NCBI GenBank assembly: GCA_025677815.1
Contig: JAIXMP010000014.1
Location: forward strand, 682,001 to 746,000
Length of the DNA: 64,000 nucleotides
Direction: 5' to 3'
Source: Phascolomyces articulosus
Taxonomy: Eukaryota; Mucoromycota; Mucoromycetes; Mucorales; Lichtheimiaceae
Shown: one piece after another, positions 40,301-51,414 of the stretch
Layout: every line of letters starts with the position of its first letter
Position numbering within the stretch: the stretch's first letter is position 1
Made by a program: the position numbers and the translations under genes
Notes under the pieces: generated by a model
What the model was told of the DNA's origin: nothing
What the model saw: only the letters and a program-made list of their open reading frames with translations
The model's database searches: none

Positions 40301-40395
40301 TTTTTTTCTTTCTTTTTCTTTCTTTGTTTTGGATAAAAAATTTAATTTACGTACAACTTTATATCTCTCTCTCCCCCCCCTTTTTTTTTATAAAG
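37370..40395. other. 3-kb gene desert
   Basis: The longest stretch between supported genes in this half of the window. It is AT-rich, with scattered palindromic TA tracts, trinucleotide runs (AAC near 38715, ATG near 39380) and no open frame with domain-like sequence. It may contain long regulatory sequence for the next gene, whose leader (40260-40390) is a strong pyrimidine tract. Confidence 0.5.
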
Positions 40396-42358
40396 ATGAC
40401 CCATTCAACCACTACAGTCCATGATTTAACGATGAATCCTTCTCGATTAGCTTTAGCCAAAGCCATTCGAACATTGGATCATGATAATGAACATAATCAG
40501 CATTCTAATCTTGGTTGGGAAAAAAGTATCATGTTTTATCAATCGCATGTACCACCAGAAATGGTTCAAAGTCTTGTTCATCGTGATAAAGTAAAACGTC
40601 GTGAACAAATTATACGTGATTTTGGAAATAAAATATCACCTCAACAACATTGGCAACATCCTGCTAATCGAAGAAATATCACATCGACATCTTCTTCTGT
40701 TACATCACGTCCAACATCCTCTTCTACCAGTAATAGTGCTCATACACCTCATTTTTCTAGATCAGCAAGTTCTTCTTCCATATGTATGTTTTTTCTCTCT
40801 CATTGAGATGATATCATTTGTAGTCATAGTGAAAAAAAAAACAAAAAAAAATAATTAACATCTATTTTTTATATATATAGCCGAAGAATCTACTCCTACA
40901 ACACCTACTACACCCAAATCTGTACTTAATTCTCGAGTACTACAACCACAACAACAATATCTTCATCCTTCCTATACTGAACAACATAAAGCATATCGTC
41001 ATAGAGGCAGTACTAGTAGTACTTCAAGTAACAATGTAATTCGTCCAAGTTATACTACTAATAATCATCACAAAAATCAACGACAACTTCCTGTTCCTAG
41101 TGATGATGAGGATTTTGAAGATGATGCCGAAGAAGAAGAAGAGGACGATGATGAAGAAATTGATATCAGAGATATTTATCAACAAGGTAAAAATTGTCAG
41201 TGTGATATATATAATATCTACAAATGAAAACACTAATCCTTTTTTGGATTTCTATTTTATATATATTTCTTTATACTCAATTTTATTACTATTATTATAG
41301 AAAAAGATAAACAAGTGGCTAAACGTGATAGACCCATCCACAATCGACAACGACAAAGTTCTATTACTCCTGATGGTGATGGTTATGCTTTGCATCAACA
41401 AATGCAGTCAATGTCGCTTGGCGGAGATTTGTTTCACAAGCAGGATCATGAGACAGTTGCTGCTGCTGCAAGAAGACATGCTTCCCGCTTCCAACAGCAA
41501 GATGAACGTCATCCACAGAACAACAACAAAATCAGATCATTACCAACGAAAGAAAAAGAATGTCGTCGACAACCACAACAACAACAACAACAACAACAAC
41601 AATTGTTGACACATCAAAGTATGTCATACCAACAATATGGTTTAAACCCTCCTCCTCCGCGCATTGATATTCCAAGATCATCCACCCCTTGTTCCGCGCC
41701 TTCGGTTGTAATGAGTACAATAAGTAGCCAACACGGGATGAAAAAGTCAAACAATTGTAATAATATGTCATCATCATCTTATCAATATTTTCAACAACCA
41801 CAACAACAATGTTACCCTCCATCCCCCATGATGAATCAACAGCAACATCATACTTCTTTGCCACCCCTCTCCATAGCAGCACCAGCATCCGTTGTATCCT
41901 CCCTTCCTCGTCGTCGTCCATCTCCACCACGTAGTGTGGCTGCTACTAGTACAACAGAAGAACGGATTGTAAATAATAATAGATTTAAACATAATGGTGA
42001 AATGGGAAAATACATGTATGATCAATCAAGTACAAATGCACGCCGACGAGCTGAAATTATAGAATTATCAGGACCCCAACAACCCAAGTTAAGCCAAGTC
42101 ATGATGAATACATTGGGTCAACGTCATCCTTCTTTTACAACATCACAACAGCAACAACAACAACAATCATCATTACCCATGACTCCTCCTCATCATCCTA
42201 TTCCCATGTATCATCATCATCCTAACACAAACAATTATCCTTTTGTTCCTGTCATGTATATGTCTCCTCCTACGACACCACAACCTCAACATTTTTTTCA
42301 TTCTCCTTCATCCATGCCAGTCATGCATCCTTACTCTTCTTCTTCTTATTACCATTAA
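40396..42358 (+). CDS. Large low-complexity protein, unknown
   Basis: Exons 40396-40783, 40881-41186 and 41301-42358 give 583 residues. The conserved-looking part is the N-terminus: NPSRLALAKAIRTLDHDNEH, then GWEKSIMFYQSHVPPEMVQS with VHRDKVKRREQIIRDFG. That last segment resembles the sequence just before DH domains in Rom-type RhoGEFs, but no DH domain follows. The remainder is Ser/Thr-rich, has an acidic block (DDEDFEDDAEEEEEDDDEE) at the end of exon 2, and several poly-Gln and His/Pro-rich runs towards the C-terminus. Low-complexity content suggests a regulatory or condensate-forming protein; no function can be assigned. Confidence 0.7.
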
Positions 42359-43344
42359 TCCCTCCACATAACATACCATTCTTATTATTATTATTATTAT
42401 CATTCGCATTGCCTCATCCTACATATAAAAAAATAAAAGAGTAAAAAAAAAAACCATGTTGTTCTTTGTAAGAGTTTTCTTTTTTTTTTTTTTTTTTCAA
42501 AAACCAATAATAATAATAATTTATAGTATCCCTCTCATTTGAAACGATTACATAATAAATAAAAATTAGAAGATGTTCAAAACCTTTTTTTTTAGCATGA
42601 TGATGGCAAATAACTATTTTTTTTTCTCTGTATCATAATACTATTATGATAAACTTTTCACCATGGTCATAGAATAATGTTTTCTACGTGAGGCTATAGG
42701 TTTTTTAATGATTAATAATACATCCTCCAGCTTGGATATCTTGTCCTACTGTACCAATGACGGGAAATTTACTTTATTTAGTTTAGATAAATGGGGGCAA
42801 AATATGTGATGTATGAGAGAGAGACCACGTTTTAGACCCTTTCCAATATAGAGTTATGTATGGTTTTTCTTCTTTTTTTGGTTTATACATGATAACAAGA
42901 AAACAGAAAAATTCTTTTGGTCCTTTGAAAGACCATTCATACTTTTTTTTTTCAACAAATGGTAATTCTCCTTCTTGTTATATATTTAGGATATGTTTCT
43001 GACAATGATGCATGATGGTTCAATTTTTTATGATACGCAGCAAATGAAAGAAATCTATCGATTTTTTTTTTTAGTGCGAAAATAAATTCCGAATAGCATT
43101 TCAATCGAAACATGGTTAGCTTATAAATCGACCATAGAAATTTTTAGAGTATAGTACTTTATTCTTTTAGCGGTATTTATTTGACAGCTCCGAAAATCGG
43201 GGAATGATGTAAGCAAACAGTAGAAAGATGAGCGGGTAACTTTTGACGGTATATAAAAAAAAGGGTTCAAAACATTACTGCGGTTTATTTTATCTTCACT
43301 ATCTTTCTTCTTTCTTTTTTCTAAATAACAATATAATTAGAATC
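42359..43344. other. Intergenic, promoter of the first aldo-keto reductase
   Basis: About 1 kb. The proximal part holds a CCGAAAATCGG inverted repeat near 43192, a TATATAAA box at 43250-43257 and the ATTACTGCGG motif at 43274-43283. No other gene seen. Confidence 0.6.
43274..43283 (+). promoter_or_regulatory. ATTACTGCGG motif, shared by both aldo-keto reductase promoters
   Basis: It lies 61 nt before the start codon and just downstream of TATATAAA. The same 10-mer occurs twice, as an inverted pair, upstream of the second reductase. Confidence 0.5.
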
Positions 43345-44626
43345 ATGGCTGCTCAACAAGATTATATCACTTTGGACCGTACTGGTGACAAGATGCCTCT
43401 TGCCGGTTTTGGTTGTTGGAAGATTGCTCCTTCAGATTGTGAAGCTACCATTTATAATGCCATCAAGACTGGTTATCGTTTAATCGATAGTGCTGGTATC
43501 TATGGTAACGAACTTGAAGTCGGTGCCGGTATCAAGAAGGCTATCTCTGAAGGTATTGTTAAGCGTCAAGATCTTTTTATTGTTACCAAGATTTGGAACA
43601 CCTATCATGCCAAGGAAAATGTGCGTCCTGCTTTTGATAAGCAATTGGAAGAACTTGGTCTTGATTATGTTGATCTTTACTTGATTCACTGTAAGTCATT
43701 TTTTTTTTTTTTTTTGATTACAAATTCTTTGCGTAAATGTGATGGAAGAGTGAAAACTAAATGTAGATGAACGAATGCTGTATTATAGTCCCTGTTCCTT
43801 GTGAATTCACTCCTATTGCTGAAGCTTATCCTCCACCTGGTTGGATTAAGCCTGGTAAGGACAAGTTCGCTTATGAACGTTCCCCCATCCATGAATTATG
43901 GGGAGAATTCGAAAAGATTGCTGATACTGGTTTGGCCCGTAATATTGGTATTTCCAACTTTAATGTTCAAACCATCTTGGATTTATTGACTTATTGTCGT
44001 ATCAAGCCCTCCGTTTTGCAAGGTAAGAAAAAATGATAAGACAGTTGTGGATGTGGAGGGATGAGAGAAAAATGTGTATCTATGAATAGATTTTTTTTTT
44101 TAAAAAAAAAGTGGTTCCCGTTATATCATTATGTTGGGATGAATGAGGGAAATGAGACGATTAAAAAAAAAAAGGGAACGCGTGTATGAATTGCGGATGA
44201 TTAATAATCAATGGATATATTATAGTCGAACTTCATCCTTACCTTCAACAAAATCGTCTTGTTGACTGGGTTCAAAAGCAAGGAATTCAAATCATGGCCT
44301 ATTCCAGTTTCGGTCCCATTTCTTATCTTGAAATGACTGGTACTGCCAAGGATGCTAAACCATTGATGGATCATGATGTGATCAAATCCATTGCTGAAAA
44401 ACATAACAAGACAGCTGGTCAAGTCTTGCTTCGTTGGTCTGTTCAACGTAACGTGGTTGTCATTCCCAAATCTTTGAACCAAGGTCGTATGGAAGCTAAC
44501 CTTGGTATCTTTGGTTGGTCTTTGGATGATACTGATCTTAAGGCTATTGCTGGTTTGGATGCTGGTTTGCGTTTCAATGATACCATGGAACCTGCTTATG
44601 GTATTGACTTGCCTCTCTTTGACTAA
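43345..44626 (+). CDS. Aldo-keto reductase (aldose/xylose reductase type), copy A
   Basis: NAD(P)H-dependent reduction of aldehydes or sugars in the cytosol. Exons 43345-43690, 43789-44022 and 44226-44626 give 326 residues, the normal AKR length. The catalytic tetrad is intact: Asp48 and Tyr53 in LIDSAGIYGNE, Lys82 in IVTKIWN and His115 in LIH. Family signatures include NIGISNFNVQ and the cofactor-binding VVIPKSLNQGRMEAN. The HF-PVP segment and the 326-residue size resemble fungal D-xylose reductases, but substrate cannot be read from sequence. A paralogue lies convergently 1.8 kb downstream; the last two exons of both genes are exactly 234 and 401 nt. Codon usage is strongly biased (GGT, AAG, ATT), pointing to high expression. 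Confidence 0.93.
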
Positions 44627-45199
44627 AAAAAATTGTTCTCTCTATATATCATCACAATCATCATGTTTCATTCCATTCCATATAAAATATATTTATATTT
44701 CCTTACATACAATGTTGTTTGTACTTCATAACCCTCTCAATTAAATAAAAGATTTTCTATATAATCTCCTGTAATATAAATATATAAGCAACTAAGACAT
44801 TACACAAGTGATATATAAAATGATTTTTATTTTAAAAAAGTATGAATTAGTTTTTATAAAAAAGTTTTACAAGTGGATTTGTAAAATGGATGTATTCATC
44901 CATCTATCCATAATAATGGTATATTTCTTTTTGTTCTTGTGTCATATTTCCTAATCTGTACTTTTGGTTACATTGGATCGCGTCATTGAGGGATACTTGT
45001 CGCTATATGACACTGTCACCCATAACATACGTTTAGGGTTGCGTTATACATCCATTGTCTCGCGCAACATGACGAACGTAAAACGTGCTTTTTTTTTAAA
45101 AAAAAAAAAGAAAAAGATTGTATAGAGGATTGAGGATAATGTCCATCTTATCATGGTATAAGGGATTAATACATATTTGATAAAAACAATATATTTTAT
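44627..45199. other. Intergenic between reductase copy A and relic
   Basis: 3' region of copy A with poly-A and TA tracts; no gene seen. Confidence 0.5.
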
Positions 45200-45441
45200 A
45201 TTATCTATAAAACAACAGGTTGAATAGTACAATAAGTCAAAAATATTTATAATTATTTGTACATTGATATTGGAAATTCTAATATTTCGAATGAATACCT
45301 TTGACAATTTTTTTTTTCATTTCATCATAGCATGATTGATACGATGACCCCACATTCGGTCAATGTTAACTCTATCTTTTAATGTTGTAGGAGGTGGATA
45401 CCTATCCAATTCTTTCGCTTTGGTACAAAGAATCGGTCCTG
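45200..45441 (-). pseudogene. Relic of one aldo-keto reductase exon
   Basis: Reverse-strand sequence parallels the 234-nt fourth exon of reductase copy B: LCTKAKELDRYPPPTTLKDR matches LEKTKDFYTYPPPEF, and after a stop IRISNINVQIIINIF matches IRNIGISNFNVQLIMDLLTY. The nucleotides GACTTATTGT and GTTTTA near the exon end also align. No flanking exons were found, and stops and frame changes are present, so this is an isolated exon left from a third reductase copy between the two live genes. Confidence 0.65.
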
Positions 45442-46474
45442 CTGTGATATAAAAATTACATGATAGTAAAATTTGATAATTTACAAAGAGAAGGAGTAAC
45501 GAGAATTTGCAACACAACCAAGTAATAATAATAGTTTCAGATGATTAAATATATAAAATACAGCTCATTTTAAGCTAATACTACATTAATATACGTGTTT
45601 TTTTAAAAAAAATTGATATAAAAGCATTTAGTATTATTATACAACAATAATGATAAAATTTTGCTCAAATCCATTTTACCTATTAAAATCAGCAGGATAT
45701 TATTTAGCTAATTTACAAGATGGATCAGATAAAAAAAATTGTTGGGATGTTGGCGTGTGCTTACATCTATTTTCAATATGATATGTTGTAATTCACTTTA
45801 GTTACCAATCCTCCCCACCATTTTTTTTTTTTGCAGTAAAGGTTTCTAAAATTCTTTTGCAGAAAGAAGCAAAGCTCTGTCGTTTTATATCTACAATTGC
45901 CAGACGTAAACAGGTTGAATACTCTTGATACTACACTATTTTAGTAGAAACTAAACTGTGTACTTGATAAAAGTGCTTGCTAACTTTAGATATTATGCAT
46001 AGCGAAATATTTACTTACTACTACCACTTTTTACTTTTTTAATCAACAAGCATCAAACCAGTATATGCAAGCAATAAACAACGTAAGAAAGATTTCTGCC
46101 ATATAATAATGTATGATAAAATAACATCATGTCGATAAAATAATCTTTGCATATCTTTCACAAGGCATAATTTTGATAAGTCATTCATTCGTTCATTTAC
46201 AGGTTTTTTTTTATTCATGAAATGGTCTACATGTGTATTCGATTGTGTACAGTATTCATACGGGAATTATGTTAAAAATCTATTCTAATATATACAACCG
46301 AATTTTATTAAAATATTCAGGTTGACGCATTAATTTATATATAAACGTCATATAGTCAGAAGCCTTAATCAGGGCAAAGCATGTTTTTTTAAAAAAACAA
46401 CATCAAAATTGCAAGTGCATACATATATTATTTCTTACAAATATTTATTTAAGGGGAATCCAACAATAAATAAT
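45442..46474. other. Intergenic, no gene seen
   Basis: About 1 kb of AT-rich DNA. A 44-codon frame from about 45649 (forward) has no recognisable domain. Confidence 0.45.
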
Positions 46475-47915
46475 TTAATCAAAGATAGGGCAGTCAAAAC
46501 CACATAATTCATCCGTCAATTCATTAAATCGAAAATGGAGGTCCATGTTACTAATTAATTTTCGATCTTCATCATCCAAAGACCAAGTAAACAAATCACG
46601 ATTTGATTTCATGCGTTCCACAATTGCGCTCTTTGGAATAACAGCCACTGGTCGTTCAATACTCCATCGTAATAACACTTGACCTGTTGATTTTTCATGC
46701 TTCTGGGCAATTTTTTTAATTGTATCATGTTCTAATAATCCAATCAATGCTTTGCCTTGTACAGAAAAGTCATCATAGGCAGTTGAACCCATTGATGAAT
46801 AAGCTGTGACTTGGATTCCTTGAGATTGTACCCATTGGACCAACCGCTTTTGCTGAAGATATGGGTGAAGCTCCACTGTATAATGTTTGATTTTTTTTAA
46901 AAAAAAATAATAATTGTGAGTTGTTATTAGTAGTAATAAATTTTACAAGGTGTATGTGTAGTTTTTTTGCTCATAAGAGAATATGAATTTATAAACTACC
47001 TTGTAAAACGGAAGGTTTGATATCACAATAAGTCAAAAGATCCATGATGAGTTGTACATTAAAATTGGAAATACCGATATTGCGAATGAATCCTTGGTTT
47101 ACCAATTTTTCAATTTCACGATAACAATTATGTAATGAAGATCCTCGTTCAAATCGTAATACACCATCCGAACCAACGAATTCTGGAGGTGGATATGTAT
47201 AAAAATCTTTTGTCTTTTCTAAAGGAAGTGGCCCTAGAGACATTGTACGTAATTGTTGTTTTCCAGATTTGATATATTTTTTTTCATGAGAACATGCATA
47301 TCATCATCATTGAAGATAAAAAAAAACTTACAGTGAATATGGTATAAATCAATGTACTCTAAACCTAAAGCACCTAATTGCTTTTGGAAAATAGGTCGTA
47401 CATTTTCTTTGGCATGATATGCATTCGGTAATTTAGTCACCACTATATATAACAAAAATAGATGGAAGGTATATATGAGTACGTACCTATGAAAACGATG
47501 ATATAGGAGTGGATGATATTTGTGATTGTCAAAATATCAAGTATAACAATACAATACCAAACAAATCTTCCCGTGTTACAATTCCTTCGTTAATGGCTTT
47601 GGCAATACCACGCCCAATACCACGCCCAATACCACGTTCATTGTGATAGACCGCAGCAGTATCAATCAACCTGTCAAAACCATACATGTCATTAGCTAGC
47701 TACATATCATGTGAATACGTTAACATATATATGCTATTATGCGCGTATAAAATATGTATAAACAGAAACATAGAGTACCTGTATCCAGCCTTAATGGCTT
47801 GAAAAATGGTTCCTTCAGCTTCTTCATCAGTAATTTTCCATGTACCATATCCTACCAATGGCATTTTATCCCCGGTACGATGCAATACCAAATAATCTTT
47901 TGTTGCTGTCATCAT
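46475..47915 (-). CDS. Aldo-keto reductase, copy B
   Basis: Exons on the reverse strand: 47915-47779, 47670-47558, 47442-47332, 47233-47000, 46875-46475, giving 331 residues. The tetrad is intact: Asp49 and Tyr54 in LIDTAAVYHNE, Lys87 in VVTKLPN and His120 in YHIH, followed by WPLPLEK. The acceptor at 47234-47235 is chosen because it restores the expected HWP; an ATG-opened alternative upstream adds MSLG. Compared with copy A, a 12-nt tandem duplication in exon 2 inserts four residues (the GIGR repeat in RGIGRGIGRGIAKAI), in the loop before the catalytic Lys. Codon use is less biased than in copy A, so expression is probably lower. Two extra introns are present in the 5' part; the last two exons match copy A in length exactly. 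Confidence 0.9.
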
Positions 47916-49005
47916 ATTTATTTTTTTAATCTGAAAAAAGAAAGGAAAAAAAAAAAGAGAGAGAAAAAGAGATCAAAAGATAAACCTCTTAGATTTATGA
48001 TAATCCGCAGTAATCCACCGTTTATTACTGCGGCAGTCTGACATCATTATTTTTCTGACCTCGCTTGGTATTTAGAACAATTAAATCGCTTTCTTTCTTT
48101 GGAACACACAGAATATCCACAGCTTTCACTCTTACATATATATCTTTATATTACTTAGATAATAAATTAAGTAAAATATACTCCCTTTTATTATTATTAT
48201 TATTTAAATATGATAATGAATTATGGTGCTTACTCTTGTGATTGAATATAGAAATGTCCAAACAAATCCGTTAATCACTTAACACAATTTAAAGAACACA
48301 GTTAATCCGATTTCATGGTAACACAAGCATCCAAAATGTTTTTGTAGCCGCTGAAAATTCGCGACGGAAGATTCTGAGCCAAATATCAAAATACCAAATC
48401 ATGAGGGTTGTCAACTGTTTTTAATAAGGTAACGTTCCAATTATTCCAAATTTATCACAACAATAGCATACATAGGAACGGATAAGAAAAATATCTCATA
48501 GTGCCCTCTTGGTAAGTTAAATGATCCATAACCTTTTTAGACTATCGCATTTCGATTCGGATAACATATTATCGAAAGCTATTGTTGCGAATTTCAGGGC
48601 AGCTGAGCGATCAAGCATTCCTGGAGATTTACCAATTTATCAAATCACAATATGTAACAAATCTTCACACTTTACCGTACTCTCACTTAGATCGAGAAAA
48701 TATATTAATAAAAAGTCGATGAAGATACAAAGTGGATAATGGTTCTATATGTATATACTTTATTTACAATTGAGTAGATTATAGACAAAAGGGTGTGAAT
48801 GCAATGCAAAAAAAAAGAGAGAGAGAAAGAGGGAAAGGTTGAAGTAAATTAATAGTCGTTGGTATATGAATATAAAGAACATGTGTGGAGAAGGTCGTAT
48901 ATCGAAGAGAGTGTAAGACTCTAAAGCCCATCCAAAAATATACTTTTTCCGGTCCAATATTATTGTTGTTCTTCTTCTTGAAATAGCCCTTCAGGAACAT
49001 ATTGT
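47916..49005. other. Promoter of reductase copy B and spacer
   Basis: About 1.1 kb. The part nearest copy B contains the inverted ATTACTGCGG pair (48005-48033). A frame at 48521-48739 has no domain. The right part holds the 3' flank of the small membrane protein gene. Confidence 0.55.
48005..48033. promoter_or_regulatory. Palindromic CCGCAGTAAT-N9-ATTACTGCGG element
   Basis: Two perfect 10-bp half-sites in inverted orientation separated by 9 nt, 90-118 nt upstream of the copy B start codon. The half-site also occurs once upstream of copy A. CGG-ended inverted repeats are typical targets of dimeric Zn2Cys6 regulators. Confidence 0.55.
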
Positions 49006-49242
49006 TTATTCCTTGTTTTTGGCCTGTCTTTCAAGTAAAATTTGACGTTCTTCTAGAAGAGCAGCTCGTTGTTTTCTTAAACGTTCCATTCGCTCTTCTT
49101 CTGATTGCTGTTGCCATTTTGCTTGTATTTCTTTTGCATCACTGTCTTTTCGAAGTTGAATGCCATAAAAATAACCAAAGGGTACAATAAAAACTGCCAT
49201 TGCTGGGACAATGTTTGCTTTTAAACGTGCGAGTATACTCAT
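49006..49242 (-). CDS. Small membrane protein with charged helix, unknown
   Basis: A 78-residue single-exon frame. Residues about 8-28 (ANIVPAMAVFIVPFGYFYGI) form one transmembrane helix, followed by a long charged amphipathic helix (SEEERMERLRKQRAALLEER). This layout is common among small mitochondrial inner-membrane proteins. It is divergent to the ATP synthase subunit g gene with only 187 nt between start codons, so the two may share a promoter. No family could be named. Confidence 0.6.
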   Translation of the reverse strand: MSILARLKANIVPAMAVFIVPFGYFYGIQLRKDSDAKEIQAKWQQQSEEERMERLRKQRAALLEERQILLERQAKNKE

Positions 49243-49429
49243 ATCAGTTGTCAGGTTTCAAAAAAAAAAAAAAAAAAAAGAAAAGAAAAAAAAAATGAAC
49301 AAAAATGTTAAGGTCGGACGGGCCTGATTGTGACTTCGACCCCCGGTTTTTTTGTGTAAAATATTGTTTACCAGCAAACCGTTCAAAAGAACTTCCTCTA
49401 CCCAAACCCACATAATACATATATAAAAA

Positions 49430-49913
49430 ATGTCGGCCAAGATTGTAGGTTCCCTTCAAAGCACTTTGTCTAAGCTTAATGGTAAGTTATTTTGTTTAGT
49501 TATTTGATAAAAAAAAATAGCATTGTTTGTATTTATATAGAATTTCAGGACAAAAACCATAGCTAAAAAAATAATTAATTAATTCTAATCAATTGTTAAT
49601 AATAATAAAAAAAATAGCTATTCAAAAGCCCATTGTCTACAACACCAAGGTCGCTGCCGAAATTGCCAAGCAAGTCTATACTAAGGAAGGTATGGCTTTC
49701 CCTACTGGTGAACAATTCGCTCAAGCCCAACAAACTGTCCAAAAGGGTTTGAACTTGTCGGCATGGAAGGGTTTGACTGTTCGCGATGTCGCAAAGGGTG
49801 GTGTTGTTGCAGCTGAGCTGTACACCTTTTTCCTCATTGGTGAAATTGTTGGTCGTAGAAACTTGATCGGTTATGACGTCAAACCTGCTGTCGAACACCA
49901 CGACGAACACTAA
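49430..49913 (+). CDS. ATP20: ATP synthase subunit g, mitochondrial
   Basis: Exons 49430-49481 and 49618-49913 give 115 residues, the normal size of this membrane subunit of F1Fo-ATP synthase, which supports dimer formation and cristae shape. Family stretches: the N-terminal QKPIVYNTKVAAEIAKQVYT and the C-terminal membrane part VVAAELYTFFLIGEIVGRRN followed by LIGYDV. The glycine-containing membrane helix is present. Strong codon bias (GTC, AAG, GGT) fits a highly expressed mitochondrial protein. Confidence 0.92.
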
Positions 49914-51414
49914 ACATTTATATAAAAAAAGAAGTAATTATCTTTTTTTACATTACTGGATTGTTTTGGTTATAGAAAAAAAAAAAGAAAACCTTTTCAT
50001 GACACATACATTACAACATAACAACAATTACATTATATACACACCCACATAACTCTTTTGTTCTCGCACCAACTTTTTACGAAACTACTTGTTTTTATCT
50101 CTCTCTCTCTCTCTCTCCTTCCCCCTTTATCAACTTTTGGTTTGTTTCAATAGTATATTTTTTCATTAGTTCTCTTTGTTGGTACCTTAAATAAAGGTCA
50201 TCTCTCAAAGTTTGGATTAACAAAAAAACCAGATTTGAATTCCCAATTCTTTTTAGAAATACCGGGTTATCTATTATATGGATTACATCAAAGTATATAT
50301 GGGAAAAGATATATATGGTGCGGTTGGTTGTTAAGGATCTGATGATGCTGCTCGTTGTGATAATTTTTGGGAAAGGAAAAGATATATTTGTTTGTTATTA
50401 ATTGAAACATTAGTTATGACATTAATTGTTTATGTTGGGTATCTATAGTGTTGGGTTGAATGATAAAGAAATTAAGGAAAAGGAAATTTGGAACTTATCT
50501 ATCGCTATTGGGTTATATATACAATAGAAGAGAGTCATCAACGCGTTGAAATATTCATGTCAAAAAAAATAACCCACCTTTTTGGGTTGTGAGATTCTCT
50601 TTGACACGACCAAAGTATAGTTTTTTTTTTTTTCATGACCATTTTCCAAACTTGGGGGTGTGAATATTTACATATGTACACTCTTTTTATTTCATTGAAA
50701 CTAGTGATGTAGATTTTATTACAATTATTATTACACTCGAAACTCGTATGATTGTGTATTCTTTTTCAATTTAATCTAATTCGATGTTTAGTCGATATAT
50801 GGTATATAACATATCGACTCATAATTTTGTAAAAAAAAAAAATAATAATAAGCATGCTGATAGGCGTATATTGTGCCGAATTGTTTATGCGCGCTCACAT
50901 TAAATAAACACTGAGTTTATACCCACGGCGTAAATTATTAATGCTCAATGTTCCTCGGTACAAAGAAAAGGGGCCATGTTCTTCCTCCACTAAATAAAAG
51001 TTGTTATCCAGCTATATAAATCTTATCGTTTTATTAATAATAATAAATTGATTTTGATAATCATTTCATGCCTTAAAAAGAACTTTTCCTTAAAATCCAA
51101 AAGTGACTCGTGTGGAAAAATCAATGTTCATAAATATGGATTAATAAGGTTAGTAATATGATGATTCACACACACGGTTCACTCTCTCATCATCATTGCT
51201 CTGTTGTTTGTTGTTGACGCATAATTGGTGTGGCACGGTGAGTATGTTAAGGTCACGAGGGGTTTTGTAAGGAATTAAGGTCTGGTACTCATGTAGGACA
51301 TACTCACATTTTCTTCTCTTCCTCTCTCTCTATCTCTTTTCCCTCCTTTTTTGTATGATCTTAAATCATATATTTCATCCACTTCATTCCAAAACAAACA
51401 GACATTGATTTATC
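49914..51414. other. Intergenic, 1.5 kb, no gene seen
   Basis: AT-rich spacer with a CT-repeat at 50097-50117, a CAACGCGTTG palindrome at about 50540 and a TC-rich leader just before the F-box gene. No coding signal. Confidence 0.5.

Noticed and set aside
41532..41930. Long reverse-strand frame opposite the low-complexity protein
   Set aside because: It is the shadow of Gln/Ser/Pro-rich codons of the forward gene; poly-Val runs reflect CAA repeats.
48005..48100. Palindromic GC-richer stretch considered as a tRNA or tRNA-like gene
   Set aside because: No acceptor stem, no T-loop GTTCRA box and no A box; better explained as a regulatory palindrome.
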